A stretch of 64,000 nucleotides of DNA from Adiantum capillus-veneris (GCA_014529385.2 CM043962.1:43655598-43719597); one strand, 5' to 3'; shown: positions 1 through 11,331, counted from the first letter of the stretch. The notes: generated from the sequence alone by a model not told the origin. Program-made: numbers and translations.

Positions 1-250
1 TCGGTTGATTATGGTTCTTGTTAAGCTTGCTAGTAGCTCAATAATGGTTAAGCCAAAGGCAAGCCTCGAGAGACTCCATTATTAAGACTATAGTTCCCAA
101 TGGTGTACCTCGAACTAAGTCCTTTTCAACCAAGATAATAGAACCCTGTCCCACTTACCCTATTGCAATGAACAAGTTCAACCTTTCATGGAAAACATAA
201 GGACCCCTCTTCTTAAGCAAGAAAACAGAAACCAATAGCTCTGATACCAA
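1..250 (-). mobile_element. 5' internal end of a copia-like LTR element (partial)
   Basis: The sequence at 236-250, read on the minus strand, is a primer binding site (TGGTATCAGAGC) complementary to the 3' end of initiator methionine tRNA. It directly abuts a TG/CA-bounded segment, so this stretch should be the untranslated leader of a minus-strand LTR element running off the left edge. No coding region is recognisable in it. Confidence 0.5.
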
Positions 251-590
251 TGTAATGGAAATGGCCTATGAACATTGGCAATAATGGAATTAAGAGAACT
301 ATAGTGAGCATTTTTTAAGAGACTAATTTGAGAACATAGAGGGTGAATTTTATTAGCGATAGCAACATAACCATTATACTTAATTAACTTGGCATGAAAA
401 ATACTTTGCAAGAGAGAGAATTAGAGAACTTGACAACACTTGAAGACCGGATTTATGTGGAGCTGGTCCCCCCTCCAAAAGGCTTTTGTATTATAATTTC
501 TCCCATAAAGAGAGACTTGATACAATACAAGCTTTGTGTTCCTTGATACCTTGATGGTGCAATGAAGATAGAGAGCTTCATGCACCACAA
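251..590 (-). repeat. Putative 5' LTR of the left-edge copia-like element
   Basis: On the minus strand the segment begins TGTGGTGCATG and ends CCATTACA, immediately before the tRNA-iMet primer site. The outer boundary at 590 is inferred only from the TG start. The matching 3' LTR is outside the window, so neither length nor target duplication can be confirmed. Confidence 0.42.
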
Positions 591-1955
591 TTATGCCCGT
601 AACTTAGCTAGATGAAAGCATTAACTTATCCCCGGCCTCAGTCCCAAGACCCGTGGTGGCCTTTTCAAAATTGAAATTGGACCTGAATTGTTGACGTTGT
701 GAGTAAAATTGTGGGTTAAAGGAAAAACCTAGTTAAATTTTGTCGATTGAAAGCTAGAACTAACAGGAACGACTGTAAACTCATAGCTATCAAGCATTTT
801 TTGACAGGTTGCAAGTGCTAGAAAATACTACCCAACAAACAAGTAAGATCAAAGTGGGGAATTCAGGATAGCTAATGAGGTAACCAGGTTTGGATTTGCA
901 ATATCAATTATTCATGTATTTACGATCAGTAAGATTGTACCAGAATAGGAATCACAGCATCATAGACCAAGTGAGAAATCATTCAACTGAAGGTAGCGTG
1001 AATCAAAGATCACTTCATCCTTTAGAAGCCATTGTAGAGGAAAGCTTTTTTGACACCTCGTCAAAAAGATCATACAGCCTAATGACTGAGGAGTCCAACA
1101 AGTTGAACCCTAACGAAACAACTTCCATGGGGGCGGATCCTTCCCAACCTGCATCTGACATAAAATTGTTGTATTTGAAGTTTCAATTTGAAAACATGCT
1201 TAAGTCTATAAGGATGGAATGGACCGCTACTGTGTTAAGTTGGAAAATAAGCCAAGAGAGTTCAGAGACCTTGTAGATGTGGATTATGACGGAGATAGAT
1301 ATTTCGACAGAGAGGGAATGATGTACCTAGTGGTTCACAACCCCTTTATATTGGAAAAATGGGGGATAACTAGCACCAAGGACAAGGTAGATGAAGAGCT
1401 AGCAGATGAACCACCCAAAATGAACAAGAAAAACGCAGTGCTCAGACGCACCAATGAGACAAAGTGGCTTAATATAGAAAACACTTACGTGGGGCTAGAT
1501 AAATTCAATAATGGAGAACAAACACTCTATTATAGGTGTGGAGAACCCCGCATCAAGGAATTGATTGACTACAAAAAACTATACGTTTTTACTTACACAT
1601 AGGGGAGAAGTATTCGGGTGGTCATAATGGATAAGTGTGGCCGAAAATACTCTTCTATGGACTGTAAGGAGCTAGAACAATATACATATTTTGGGGGACC
1701 ACTCCACCAATACTATGCAAATTCCGAAGAAGTGAGAACCACAACTACTCACACGAGACCAGAAACTGGGTATGTAAGTCCAATAAGAACCGCAGTAGAA
1801 GACTCTTTTGGGCATTAATGATTTCAAACACAGAGCCTATGGGATCAACGGGGTCTAGGGCTTCTATGAACACGTAGAGGGGGAGTGCGACACCTAATGT
1901 GACTTACACAACTAGAATCCCTCCGACTATTACATGAGATCGACTTGATGAACGT
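591..1955. other. Unassigned, probably decayed retroelement
   Basis: Short plus-strand open stretches (about 890-1276, 1219-1602, 1618-1818) overlap or follow one another in different frames and lead into the gag fragment that starts at 1956. They are hydrophilic and match nothing I recognise. Their position suggests the leader and N-terminal gag of the same decayed plus-strand element. Confidence 0.3.
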
Positions 1956-2470
1956 ATGGCGGATAAGATACCAATTATAGTGCCAAGAGGAGAATATGAA
2001 CCTAGAGAGACCACACCAGGAGGACCAGGGGTAGTGAGAATGGTTGCGGAGTCCAAACGCATGCGACCATCTCAAGTGGCAAAGTGTGTGCCTAAAAAGT
2101 ATAGTGGGTTGGGAGATCTGTTTGCTCATGTTTTGATCCTCAAACAAGTGTTGAGGGCGGAACAGGTAACCGATTTCCATACTCAATATGAAGGTTTTGG
2201 GTTGACTCTAGAAGGAATGACCTGGTTTCAACCCTTAAACAGCCTAGAATTCCCATGTATTGAGCAACTTATCCTAGAATTCATTGAGAATTTCTCAAAG
2301 AGAGGAATTAAGCATAATGTTGTCTCCCAGATCTATGCATTTAGACAAAAGGAGAAGGAAAATGTGAAGGAAGCCTTGCTTTGATTCAAGCAATACATAG
2401 AAATGCCCTGGTAGAGAACTACCTCAGGATGAGAGACTGTCAATCCTTTTCATAGAAGGATTGCGAAATG
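1956..2470 (+). pseudogene. gag: Ty3-type gag fragment, cut by an LTR insertion
   Basis: The 142-codon open stretch has the layout of a plant Ty3 capsid (Retrotrans_gag) domain: a helix with W, F and L positions, then a KEKENVKEAL segment like the usual ESV-x-E-F signature. After a frameshift near 2384 the text continues as LSILFIEGLRN, the typical end of that domain. It stops at 2470 where the LTR of the minus-strand Ty3 copy 1 begins. It is unlike the gag of the three large Ty3 copies here, so it is a different family. The family call rests on motif layout only. Confidence 0.5.
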
Positions 2471-2708
2471 TGTGCGTGTATGTCGCACGTGTCAATGCAA
2501 GGAACTTGCCGATACACCACGTGCGAGCCACAAATGGCTCCAAGTACACAACAAGCCTAAACTAGTAAGCTCAAAGATGACGATGGTGTGTCACTCACCG
2601 CTCTACGCTTGCTTCGTGGAGGATTCCTCACCGCGAAGAAGAGGGAGACGCTGCTACGCCGCGCTCAACTCCCTCGCCGCTGTCGTGCCGCCGCAATGCT
2701 CGATCGCA

Positions 2709-2759
<51 letters not shown>

Positions 2760-3073
2760 ACGCATACACACACACAAGGAGATGAAGAAGAAGAAGATGG
2801 AGATGGAGCAAGAGCACTCTTCAATTGCACAAATGAGAGAATGAGTGAATTTTAGGTTTAGTTGACTTTTATATGAGCTCACCCCATTCACACTTGGGCG
2901 CCCATGCTTAGCCAACTAATCCCTTGAATGTTCCAGTTAGAGTGCGCCCCTCATCGACGATCACTCTTACCCTTTTCCTATTGGACCGACAAGCCCGGTA
3001 CCTGACTCTACCAAGTAAATAATACAACATCCGTCGTAGGTGATAGGGTGTCTGTGAGCCGTGAGGGTTAACA
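2471..3073 (-). repeat. 3' LTR of Ty3 copy 1 (603 bp)
   Basis: Bounded by TGTGCG on the left and GTTAACA on the right, and collinear with the LTRs at 21176-21752 and 62324-62920. It contains a TATA-like stretch (tttatatg, minus strand, near 2868) and an expanded CT microsatellite at about 2710-2755 in the transcribed part. The left junction lies inside the gag fragment that ends at 2470. No matching duplication can be found on the right because the other end is lost. Confidence 0.88.
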
Positions 3074-3088
3074 TGCCCCCCTTCCTGA
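3074..3088 (-). promoter_or_regulatory. Polypurine tract of Ty3 copy 1
   Basis: On the minus strand the purine run TCAGGAAGGGGGGCA sits directly before the LTR start TGTTAAC. It is identical in the other two copies. It is the expected primer for plus-strand DNA synthesis. Confidence 0.85.
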
Positions 3089-4452
3089 TGTAGATTCCGT
3101 CCTCGGAAGCTATTGAGTTGAAGCTCGTTCGTCGAGGTGGAAGAGCATTTGAGATGAATGTCCTTAGCCTCCTTTCTTCACTGCAAAATCAAACAACATT
3201 GGCACAGTAATTGCATTCTCATATAGAATTAAAAAGCATATGCGGTTGTAGGCAGACAATGTGATTGGTAACAAAATTTTAAACCATTTGTCAGCAATAA
3301 ACATTAAATTGCAATATAATCAAATGCATAAACAGATGTAAAGGTAAAAAATTAAACAAGTCTGGGGTCGCTAATTTAACGGTCGAAAGGCACTAAAGAT
3401 CGACTATTAATACCATGGGTAAGCTTCTTAATTTTCTCTGGTCAATTAAGTTGTTCGTGAGAGCCAAGTATTTTCATGTTCGAGGGCTGACTAGAGGCTA
3501 TACCTAGAAGACCTTGTAGTTAAGCTACGATAAAAGGAATTTCTCATGAAATCATCACCTGACTGATTACCTTTTCTTTGACCCCCCAAAGTCTTTTCAT
3601 AGTGATTCAATTTTGATGTGTGTGCTTATTTTGTATGCCTTGGGTTTTTTGCTTTTCAAGGAAAAGCGCCCACACTGGGAACCTCTAGGGCTCTAGTACC
3701 ATAGACGATACATGTGAGTGAAGTACCAAATCAAGCTGAGATTTCTCTTCCAGCTTAAGATTTTACATTGTGGCACTTTGATTTGTTTTTGTTTGTTCGT
3801 TTTCAACATTTTAATTTTGTAACTTTTGGGGGGTCATATAACACTGTTACACCTCCCAAGGCTCATCACACTAGTAAACTCCCTTTATAATACTTAAGCT
3901 AAAGGTCAATAGGGTCAAGCCCACTAGAAAGCCCTAGTACATTTCACACAATGCTGCCTAGATCAGATTAAGAACCTAAGTAACCATTGATTATTAGGAA
4001 GGCATTTCCCATGGTATTAAGAGAAGATCTCTAACACCTAACTTGGTCAAACTAACTTAGTCGGACTTGCTTAATGTTTAAACCTAGACAAGTGATTATG
4101 ACAAAAAATGACATTGAATTAAATGTTTGATACTAAGCAAATGTGTTGGATATTATGCTACCAATCACAATCAAAAAAGACAATCATAGATGCAAAAAAG
4201 ATAAGGGGCAATGCTAATAGACAAGAAACACCTGTTTGTGTTGATGGTCGCGCTTGATTTGAAGAGTGAGTCGAGATAAAAATTCCATGAAGGTCCAAAT
4301 CCTAACAACAGCAGCACGCTCTTGTACACACTAGGAAACACAAGGAATACCTCCAGGAGGCACATCAGTGGGAAAAGGTACCAACACTTATTGAACACAA
4401 CAAAAAAAACATAAGGAACCCTAACCTAATTATTTGCACTCCCCCTAGAGAG
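3089..4452 (-). other. Conserved 3' non-coding region of Ty3 copy 1
   Basis: About 1.36 kb without a credible ORF, collinear with 19813-21160 and 49841-51197. It carries a perfect 7-bp-stem hairpin (GCTTTTC, loop, GAAAAGC) at 3651-3667 and two opposed CCCCCC/GGGGGG tracts. Length and conservation across copies suggest an RNA or packaging role, which is not shown. Confidence 0.6.
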
Positions 4453-4875
4453 TCAAGGGAATAGGATATTGTAGAGATTGGGGGAAAACCCTAAGGCTAA
4501 ACCCCTATCCTCATCATCGAGATAAACAAAGTCATCATCCATGAGACCATATGTGCCATCCGTGTAGTCATGTAAATCTTCTTCTTCATCATAGGTACCC
4601 ATGTTCACTAAGAAGGTCACTAGACGCCTATAGTCATCTTGGTCAAAAGGGTAGGCTTGTGCAATGGGAGAAACGTTCTCTACTAAGTATGGATCAGTTG
4701 TGGTCAAGAGACGTATCAGCCATTCTAACTCCTCAAAATTCCTCTCACAGGCTAGCGTACCTACCAAATCCCATTCACATGCAAGCACCGGAAAGACCAT
4801 GTGGAACATTTGTGAAAAGTAACGAGGGTACCTCTCACCCAAGGCAGGAGTGGATGACTCTAGTGTACTAGACAT
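4453..4875 (-). CDS. Extra ORF of the Ty3 family, 140-aa acidic protein (copy 1)
   Basis: Function unknown. The start chosen is the ATG at 4875, which aligns with starts in the other two copies; an upstream in-frame ATG gives a 152-aa reading not shared by copy 2. The protein has a WDL...LACER-FEELEWLIR core, an acidic stretch near residues 95-120 and an almost invariant C-terminus (YLDDEDRGLALG...LYNILFP). I see no signal peptide, membrane segment, zinc finger or retroviral domain. It lies between pol and the 3' LTR, the place where many plant Ty3 elements carry additional sense ORFs. It is open although pol in this copy is broken. A 3' splice-like AG lies two bases before the ATG. Confidence 0.72.
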   Translation of the reverse strand: MSSTLESSTPALGERYPRYFSQMFHMVFPVLACEWDLVGTLACERNFEELEWLIRLLTTTDPYLVENVSPIAQAYPFDQDDYRRLVTFLVNMGTYDEEEDLHDYTDGTYGLMDDDFVYLDDEDRGLALGFSPNLYNILFP

Positions 4876-4961
4876 ATCTATACACGCAAATAGATGATGG
4901 TTAGAGTGCAAATATTACAAGGGTCATGTTCTTGTGCATAATGTGTTTTTATGATTTTGTG

Positions 4962-5567
4962 TTATGGCTCTTGCTCTTTTACTTTTTTATCTTGTTTTTG
5001 TGAGTATAAGGCTTTATATATACATTCCCACTTGTATGTTTTCTTTGTTATATTGGGATGGGTCTTGTGTGTCTCAAGCTTTATTTCAGCTACATCAGTT
5101 GAAGCTCTAGAGACCTGGGCTATGGGGACATATGGTTCAACCTCTTGGACACGCAATGTTTTGGGTTTTATTTCCTTAAGAGGCAATATCTCAGGGAGTA
5201 TGGCTTGAGTGGCAGGGCTAAGAGTTGGTTTCTGTGTTGTGACACCCCCTGTCCCCCAATCAATAGTACATTTGGTGGCTATCATCCACGTTCGTCCTAG
5301 ATTTATATTACCCTCCATAGTTCCAACAGGCATGACCAAAAAGTCTTGAGCTACAACCCCATTGTCATAACTGACAAAAGTGTGCCAGATTCCAAAAACC
5401 GCAGTTTTTTTCTTGTTGACACCCTTGACTTGGATAATACTCTCAGATAGAGGTGGCTTTCCTAACTAACACCACACCTTTTATGATAGAAGATTATATT
5501 TAGCACCCGTTTCCAATAAGGTGTTATATAGCACTTTTCCATAGGTGCTGTTTAGCTCAATAGGGTA
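4962..5567 (-). pseudogene. Decayed second retropepsin and tail (copy 1)
   Basis: Downstream of integrase in the same reading direction the text resembles the second aspartic protease of copy 3, with an LGRTW motif followed by a CTIDW segment. The catalytic DTG reads ETG here and two stops interrupt the N-terminal half. The C-terminal part ends at KTYKW, the first WVPK-type motif, then jumps by deletion to sequence just upstream of the TATA-like box. This copy of the domain cannot be active. Confidence 0.68.
5012..5028 (-). promoter_or_regulatory. TATA-like box upstream of the extra ORF (copy 1)
   Basis: Minus-strand ATGTATATATAAAGCC lies about 140 bp upstream of the extra ORF and is retained in all three copies, even though the deletion in this copy begins immediately upstream. 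An internal promoter is one reading; a coincidental AT run is the other. Confidence 0.4.
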
Positions 5568-7112
5568 TCATAGAGGTGTGTCAGAGTCCAACCAATCCTC
5601 ATCAGTTTCAACGTGGAATGCATGTGTGACTCCAAGGTTAGCCTCTCGTTTTTGTCTTATGCGTTGTTGTTGCTCCTTAGCCTCAGCTTGAGCTTGTATC
5701 TTCTTCAATTCTGTTTGTGCCTTAAGTGCCTTTTTTGTATGGATGGCATGTAGCTCCTCTTGGCTTAAAGGATCATAGTATCTTTTAAATTTGCTCCCAT
5801 TGAGGAATCCAATGGTTTCAACTCCATCAAGAGTTTCCATACGAATGGTTCCTTGTGGGGTGATCTCACATACTCTATATGGTCCTTTTCCCGTATATTT
5901 CAACTTTTTCTTTTCGTTACGCACTCCATACATAAGGACTTTATCACCAACATTGATATCTTTGTTCTTTAGATGACGGTCAAACCATTTCTTCCTCCTA
6001 TCTTTCTCCACAAGTGCATTTTGCACAGCTAATTGCCTCTCTTCATCTAGCCTTTCAAGGATATATAATCGCTCAACTAAGGGGTTACCATCCCAACCTT
6101 CTTGAGAAGCTACTCGAAGACTAGGAACGACAAACTCCCATGGCATAACCGCTTCTTGGCTATACACCATCTTGAATGGTGTGCAGTTAATCGCAACTTT
6201 GTACGCAGTACGATAAGCCCATAGAGCTGATGTAAGCTTTAAATCCCAAACTGTGCGATGAGCTTCCACTATTTTGGTTAAGATAGAGATTAAGGTCTTA
6301 TTGGTGCTCTCAGCTTGGCCATTTGCTTGTGGATAATAAGGTGTGGACTTATGGTGGGCTATCATAAAGTTGGTAGTGAGTTCTTTTATTACTCCATTTA
6401 TAAAATGAGTACCATTGTCACTCACAATCTCAAAGGGACAACCAAATCTTGTAATAATATTCTCAAATAGAAACTTGGCAGTTGACCTCGCATCGGCCTT
6501 ACGTGTCGCCCTGGCTTCCGCCCACTTTGTCACATAGTCAGTGGCAACGATAATATATCGACATTGAGTGCTACGAGTTGCCGGACTAATTGGGCCTACA
6601 AAGTCCAAACCCCATTTTTCAGATGGTTGAGTCACTTTAACAGGGTGTAAGGGCATCCTATCCTTTCGTTGTGTGATCTTGTAATGTTGGCATTCATCAC
6701 ATCCTTTTGCAAAAAGTGATGCATCCTTAAATAAAGTTGGCCACCAATAGCCTGATTGCAACACCTTTCTAGCTGTTATTTCCCCTGAGAAATGTCCTTT
6801 GGCTATACCCATGTGGGCTTCTTGTTGTATGTATAAATACTCATCCTCACGGACACAACGTCTAAGAATATCATCCTTCCCTAGCCAGTAGAGAGTTCCT
6901 GCAATGAGAGAGTAAGGTTCACATTCTTTTAACAGTTTTCGAGCTATGTCTTTACGAAGCTCTTTGGGTGGAAAACCATTAACTAGAAAGTTCACAATCT
7001 TCTCACTCCATTTGGGTTTGGTTTCGACTAGGAATAGAGAAGTATCATGCAATTCATCATCGACTTCAGTAGGGGCTTCACCATTGGGTATGCGAGACAA
7101 ATGATCAGCCAT
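5568..7112 (-). pseudogene. pol: Integrase of Ty3 copy 1
   Basis: The 514-codon stretch starts at the RNase H/integrase spacer (ADHLSRIPNGE). It has the HHCC zinc finger (H-x-H...CDEC), the core with WGLDFVGPI, the SDNGTHF segment and the PYYPQANGQAEST segment holding the last catalytic glutamate, then a C-terminal barrel ending at GFLNGSKFKRYYDPLS. No chromodomain follows. The frame closes within an acidic linker where copy 3 continues into the second protease. Upstream it is separated from RNase H by a deletion of about 14 codons near 7113-7122. Confidence 0.85.
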
Positions 7113-7122
7113 GACATGTCTT

Positions 7123-7935
7123 TTAAAGGAGAATTAACAACCATCGTGTAATTCTTCCCGTGGAACAAGGTTTATTTACTAGATACAACAAGGCTTGATG
7201 ATCAACATAGAACACAAACTTGTTGGCCAGAAGGTAGTAGCAAAATTTCTTCACTGCATAAATCATACCTAAACCTTCTCGCTCTATAGTGGTGTAGTTT
7301 CTCTCGGCATCATTCAATTGACGACTTGCAAAGCTAATGGGGTAGTCCAGTTTATGTTCTCCTGGTTGAGCTAGAACACACCTTATAGCAAAGTTCGATG
7401 CATCAATATGCACATGAAAAAGTACATTCCAATCGAGCACTCGTAGAATAGGAGCCCTAGTCAAGGTCTTTTTCAATGACTCATAAGGATGGTCACACTC
7501 CGCAGTCCATTGGAACTCAATAAGAAGGTTGTACAAAGGACGAGCTATCTTGGCAAAGTTTAAAAAAAACCGTCGGTAATAACCAACATGGCCCATGAAC
7601 CTTTGAACTCCTTTATAATTTGTAGGTGGTGGCAATTCAGCAATGGCTTTAATTTTGCCCTCATCTGTGGAAATCGCATTTTTGGACACTATATGCCCTA
7701 AAATGACTCCATGTTTAACCCAAAATTGGCATTTGAAAGGGTTTAAGGAGATGCGATACAATCTACACTTCTCAAACACTTTTCGTAAGCATGATATATG
7801 TCCTTTCCAAGAGGAATAAACACAAAGGTCATCTAAGAAAACTTCACAAAACTTTGAAAGGTAGCAGGGGCATTGGTTAAGCCAAAAGCCATAACACAAA
7901 ATGTGAACACTCCAAATTCGGTTATAAAGGTTGTT
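7123..7935 (-). pseudogene. pol: RT C-terminal part and RNase H of Ty3 copy 1
   Basis: It encodes the RT palm segment with the catalytic pair as VFLDDLCVY (F-x-DD in place of Y-x-DD, as in copy 3), the thumb, and RNase H with HIDASNFA and YVDHQALLYLV. The text is broken upstream by insertion of the copia element at 7941, beyond which it resumes at 11332. Confidence 0.85.
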
Positions 7936-7940
7936 TTAGC
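7936..7940. repeat. Target site duplication TTAGC, left
   Basis: The five bases ttagc lie directly left of the copia element and recur at 11332-11336 directly right of it. They are part of the Ty3 RT sequence. Confidence 0.85.
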
Positions 7941-8217
7941 TGTTGAAGATGATGAAACAGGAAACAGAAGGAAGACAGCAACTCATAGTAGGAAGAAGAT
8001 GGAGAAGGAGAAGACGCAGAGCTTGCGTACGAGATCTCTGTAGTCTATCTCTCTGTATTGGAATAATAGTGTATACAAACTCAGAGCTACAAAGCTTATA
8101 TGAAACCCTTAGAGATAAGGTGTCCCTTCACACCAGATGTCCAGGGGGAAAAACCCAATGGGAGAAAAGTGCCCCTGGTGAAGCGCGTATACACACTAAC
8201 ACTACTACATGTCTACA
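7941..8217 (-). repeat. 3' LTR of the copia element (277 bp)
   Basis: On the minus strand it begins TGTAGACATG after a polypurine tract and ends CATCTTCAACA at the target duplication. Confidence 0.8.
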
Positions 8218-8230
8218 AATCCCCCCTGTA
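8218..8230 (-). promoter_or_regulatory. Polypurine tract of the copia element
   Basis: Minus-strand TACAGGGGGGATT immediately precedes the LTR start TGTAGACATG. Confidence 0.7.
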
Positions 8231-8264
8231 GTGATAGTGTGAATCCGTACAAGGTAGCAGATCA

Positions 8265-8783
8265 TCATGTGTATGAGAGTAAGCCCAAAGCTTTTCGGAA
8301 AGCTTCAAACTTTTCTCGTGATAACGCCTTCGTAAATAGATCTGCAATGTTATCCTGTGTAGGACAGTAAGTTAGTGTGATCTCCCCTGCATGTAGCCTT
8401 TCCCTGACATAGTGGTAGTGAACCTCTATGTGCTTTGTTCTTGCATGAAATACCGGATTCCTTGCAGCTGCCATAGCACTCTGACTGTCAGTGAAAATGG
8501 TAGTGGGTGCCTGTTGACACTCACAAAGATCTGCCAATAACCTGCGTATCCATACACAATCAACTGTTGCCGTGAAAGCTGCCCTGTACTCAGCTTCACA
8601 AGGTGATGTAGCCACTGTGGGTTTCTTCTTGCTTAGCCAAGATATACATGCATTTCCCAAGAAAAAACAATTCCCACTTGTGGAATGTCGTGTGTCAAAA
8701 TCACCAGCCCAATCTGCTGTAACCAAGAAGCTGCATAGAACTGTGCTTTCCATACATATCCCCCCTTGGAAAGAACATGGCAA
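8265..8783 (-). pseudogene. pol: Copia RNase H
   Basis: Typical copia RNase H: SWLSKKKPTVATSPCEAEYRA, FTDSQSAM, HIEVHYHYVRE and the closing ADLFTKAL. It overlaps in another frame with the end of RT (8701-9060), so at least one frameshift separates them. Confidence 0.85.
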
Positions 8784-9486
8784 GATTAGGGGTACCTGAA
8801 AGGTAACGAAGTATGCGCTTCACAGCCTGCCAATGATGCATACCTGTGCTGTGCATAAATCTACTTGCTTGTGAAACCCCAAATTGAATGTCTGGACGAG
8901 TGTTGCCTGCCAAATATATCAAGCAACCAACCGCTGCTGCATAAGTATGTACATCAAAAGGTTCTCCAGCATCGTGCATGCTCAACTTTGATCCAGTTTC
9001 TACGGGTGTAGAGATTGGTTTACAATTTTGCATACCAAACTTGTCCAAAATTTTATGCAAATAATTTGCCTACAACTTGTATATGCCATCCTCTGATTGC
9101 ACAAACTGAATACCCAAGTAATAATGTAGCAAACCAAGATCAGACATCTCAAAGGTTTTTCTCAAAGCATCTTTGAACGCTTCAATTTCATCTGCAGTAT
9201 TGCTTGTAAGAAGCATATCATCCACATAAAGTGTTAGCATAATGAGAACTCCATCTCTCTTTTTGATATACAAAGTACTTTCTGCTGGACTATTCTGAAA
9301 TCCCTGGCCAATCAAATAAGTATGTATCTTCTCATACCATGCTCTTGGAGCCTGTTTGAGACCATACAAAGCTTTACACAATCTACATACCTTTTTCTCT
9401 TGACCTTTTACAATAAAACCACTTGGTTGACTTACATAAACTTCTTCCTGCAAATCACCATTCAAAAAAGCAGTTTTGATATCCAA
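8701..9486 (-). pseudogene. pol: Copia reverse transcriptase, C-terminal two thirds
   Basis: Two stretches (9070-9486 and 8701-9060) separated by one stop near 9062. The first holds [24 protein letters not shown] and the catalytic YVDDML; the second holds the thumb with the TRPDIQFGVS and HWQAVKRILRYL signatures. Apart from the stop the RT is complete, unlike the second copia element at 44537-49709. Confidence 0.85.
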
Positions 9487-10545
9487 CTAATGCACTTTCC
9501 AACCATGATGAGCAGCAATTGCAACTAGTGATCTAATTGTGGACGCACGAGAAGTAGGAGCAAAGGTTTCATCATAATCTATGCCTTTCTGTTGCGCATA
9601 GCCTTTTGCCACAAGCCTTGCTTTGTACCTGTCAACAGTACCATCTTGTTTCCTTTTTACCTTAAAAACCCACTTTGTACCAATAGGCTTTTTACCTATA
9701 GGCAAGTCCACTAGATCCCATGTATGATTCTTATGAATAGAATCAATTTCTTGCTGCATAGCATCTTTCCACTGAACACACTCTAAAGCTTGTTCAAATG
9801 AATCAGGCTCATCTGCATCACAAAGAGTGCTAAAGCAAGCCAAATCTACTTGCTCTCTGCCAAAAGTAGTACCAGCACGTGTTTTTCGTGGCAACGGTGC
9901 ATCCAACTTGCTATCTTGCAAAGTTTTCTGAACCCATTTAGGCAAGGTTCTTTCTTCCCTGAGAACTTCTTGCTCTTCACGCACAATTTCCTCTACATCA
10001 TGAGGTGTCACATGCTGATCAAAAGATTGATCAAGATTATCAACCTGTTGTGATTCTTGATTCTCCACAAAAGAAGGAAGCAAACCTTCAAATACATCAT
10101 GTGTCTGCATATGAGGTACATCAAAAGCAACCATAGGTTGAGCAGTAGTTTCTACAGCAATTACATCACGACTTTCAAAAATCTTGTTTGTAGCAGGATT
10201 GTAAAGTCTATAACCTTTACTTCCACTACTGTACCCCACAAATATACATTTGATTGCCTTATCATCAAACTTCCCACGTAACTGCTGAGGGATGTGAGCA
10301 TAAGCAAGACAACCAAAAACACGAAGATAACTGACTGAAGGTTTTCTGTCATACCAAGCTTCATATGGAGTAATGGTCTTCAAGGCACGAGTAGGACACC
10401 TGTTCAAAACATGTCCTGCACAAGCAACTTCCTCCATCCATAGCTTATGAGGCAAACTCTTAGCCTTGAGCATACATCTAGCTGTCTCCATTAAAGACCT
10501 GTTCTTCCTTTCTGCAACACCATTCTGTTGTGGTGTGTATGGCAT
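9487..10545 (-). pseudogene. pol: Copia integrase C-terminal half and start of RT
   Basis: It begins at the [15 protein letters not shown] segment with the third catalytic acidic residue of integrase, continues through the GKFDDKAIKCIFVGY and YNPATNKIFESRDV segments of the copia integrase tail, and ends in the RT N-terminus ([23 protein letters not shown]). A stop near 9487 separates it from the RT body. Confidence 0.85.
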
Positions 10546-10558
10546 AGTTCATTGGTGT

Positions 10559-11235
10559 TTAATGCCTTCCTTTCCCAAAAAAATCCTTAAATGCACCTGA
10601 CATGTATTCACCTCCTCGATCGCTACGAAGAGTCTGTACTTTGCAACCTGTTTCATTTTCAACCATGGCGACATAATGTTGAAAAACTGCAAACACATCT
10701 AACTTTGCTTTGAGTGGATACACCCAACAAAACCTGGAAAAGTCATCAATGAAGGTCACAAAATAAAGGCTGTTTCCTATAGATGGCGCCCTCATAGGAC
10801 CACATACATCACTGTGTACAAGCTACAACTTTCGTGTCCCTTTAGCTGAACCATCCTGCGAAAATGCAAATCTGTGCATCTTTCCAAGAACGCAACCTTC
10901 ACATACATGTCTTGGTGGCATCTCCAATAAAGACAAATCATGCACCATATTATGACGTTGTAAAGTCATCAAACTGCCATGACCAACATGCCCAAATCTA
11001 GCATGCCACAACTCAGCATCCTGCATTGCCTGAGTCTTTGTTTCTGCAATACATACCTGAATCTGCTTTTCATAACGATCTAGCACAAATAGTCCATTTT
11101 CCAGCGTACCTGTAGTGATAAGAGAATAACCATTCTCTCGATCTCGTACAACACATCTGTCATCCTCAAAAATGACCCGAAGACCATTTTTGCAAGAGAG
11201 GATACAGACAATAAATTTTGCTTGATCCCTGGAGT
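10559..11235 (-). pseudogene. pol: Copia GAG-pre-integrase and integrase core, 5' truncated
   Basis: 10823-11165 encodes the pre-integrase zinc region (LWHARFGHVGHGSL ... CEGCVLGK). 10559-10795 encodes the integrase core with FVTFIDDFSRFCWVYPLK and LRSDRGGEYMS. Frameshifts fall near 10545-10559, 10800 and 11170. Sequence upstream of the protease/pre-integrase boundary is absent, replaced by the inverted LTR end at 11236. Confidence 0.8.
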
Positions 11236-11331
11236 GATCTCGTACGCAAGCTCTGTGTCTTCTCCTTCTCCATCTTCTTCCTACTATGAGTTGCTGTCTT
11301 CCTTCTGTTTCCTGTTTCATCATCTTCAACA
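11236..11331 (+). repeat. Inverted copy of the copia U5 end
   Basis: Reverse complement of 7941-8036, 95 of 96 bases identical by direct comparison. It replaces the expected 5' LTR, which would be a direct repeat. Confidence 0.88.

Larger units (their letters stand above)
7941..11331 (-). mobile_element. Copia retrotransposon with inverted U5 ends, inserted in Ty3 RT
   Basis: Minus-strand copia element lacking its 5' LTR, gag and protease. The left side is a normal 3' LTR (7941-8217). The right side ends with 96 bp (11236-11331) that are the reverse complement of the LTR's U5 end (7941-8036) with one mismatch. Both termini therefore read TGTTGAAG inward, and a 5-bp duplication (ttagc) flanks them. 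This fits integrase-mediated insertion of an aberrant cDNA with a U5 end on both sides. The internal order is GAG-pre-integrase, integrase, RT, RNase H, with several frameshifts. Confidence 0.85.

Noticed and set aside
4551-4871. 106-codon frame antisense to the small Ty3 ORF, also present at 51296-51616
   Set aside because: Shadow of a conserved coding strand; its conservation follows from the sense ORF and it is not open in copy 2.
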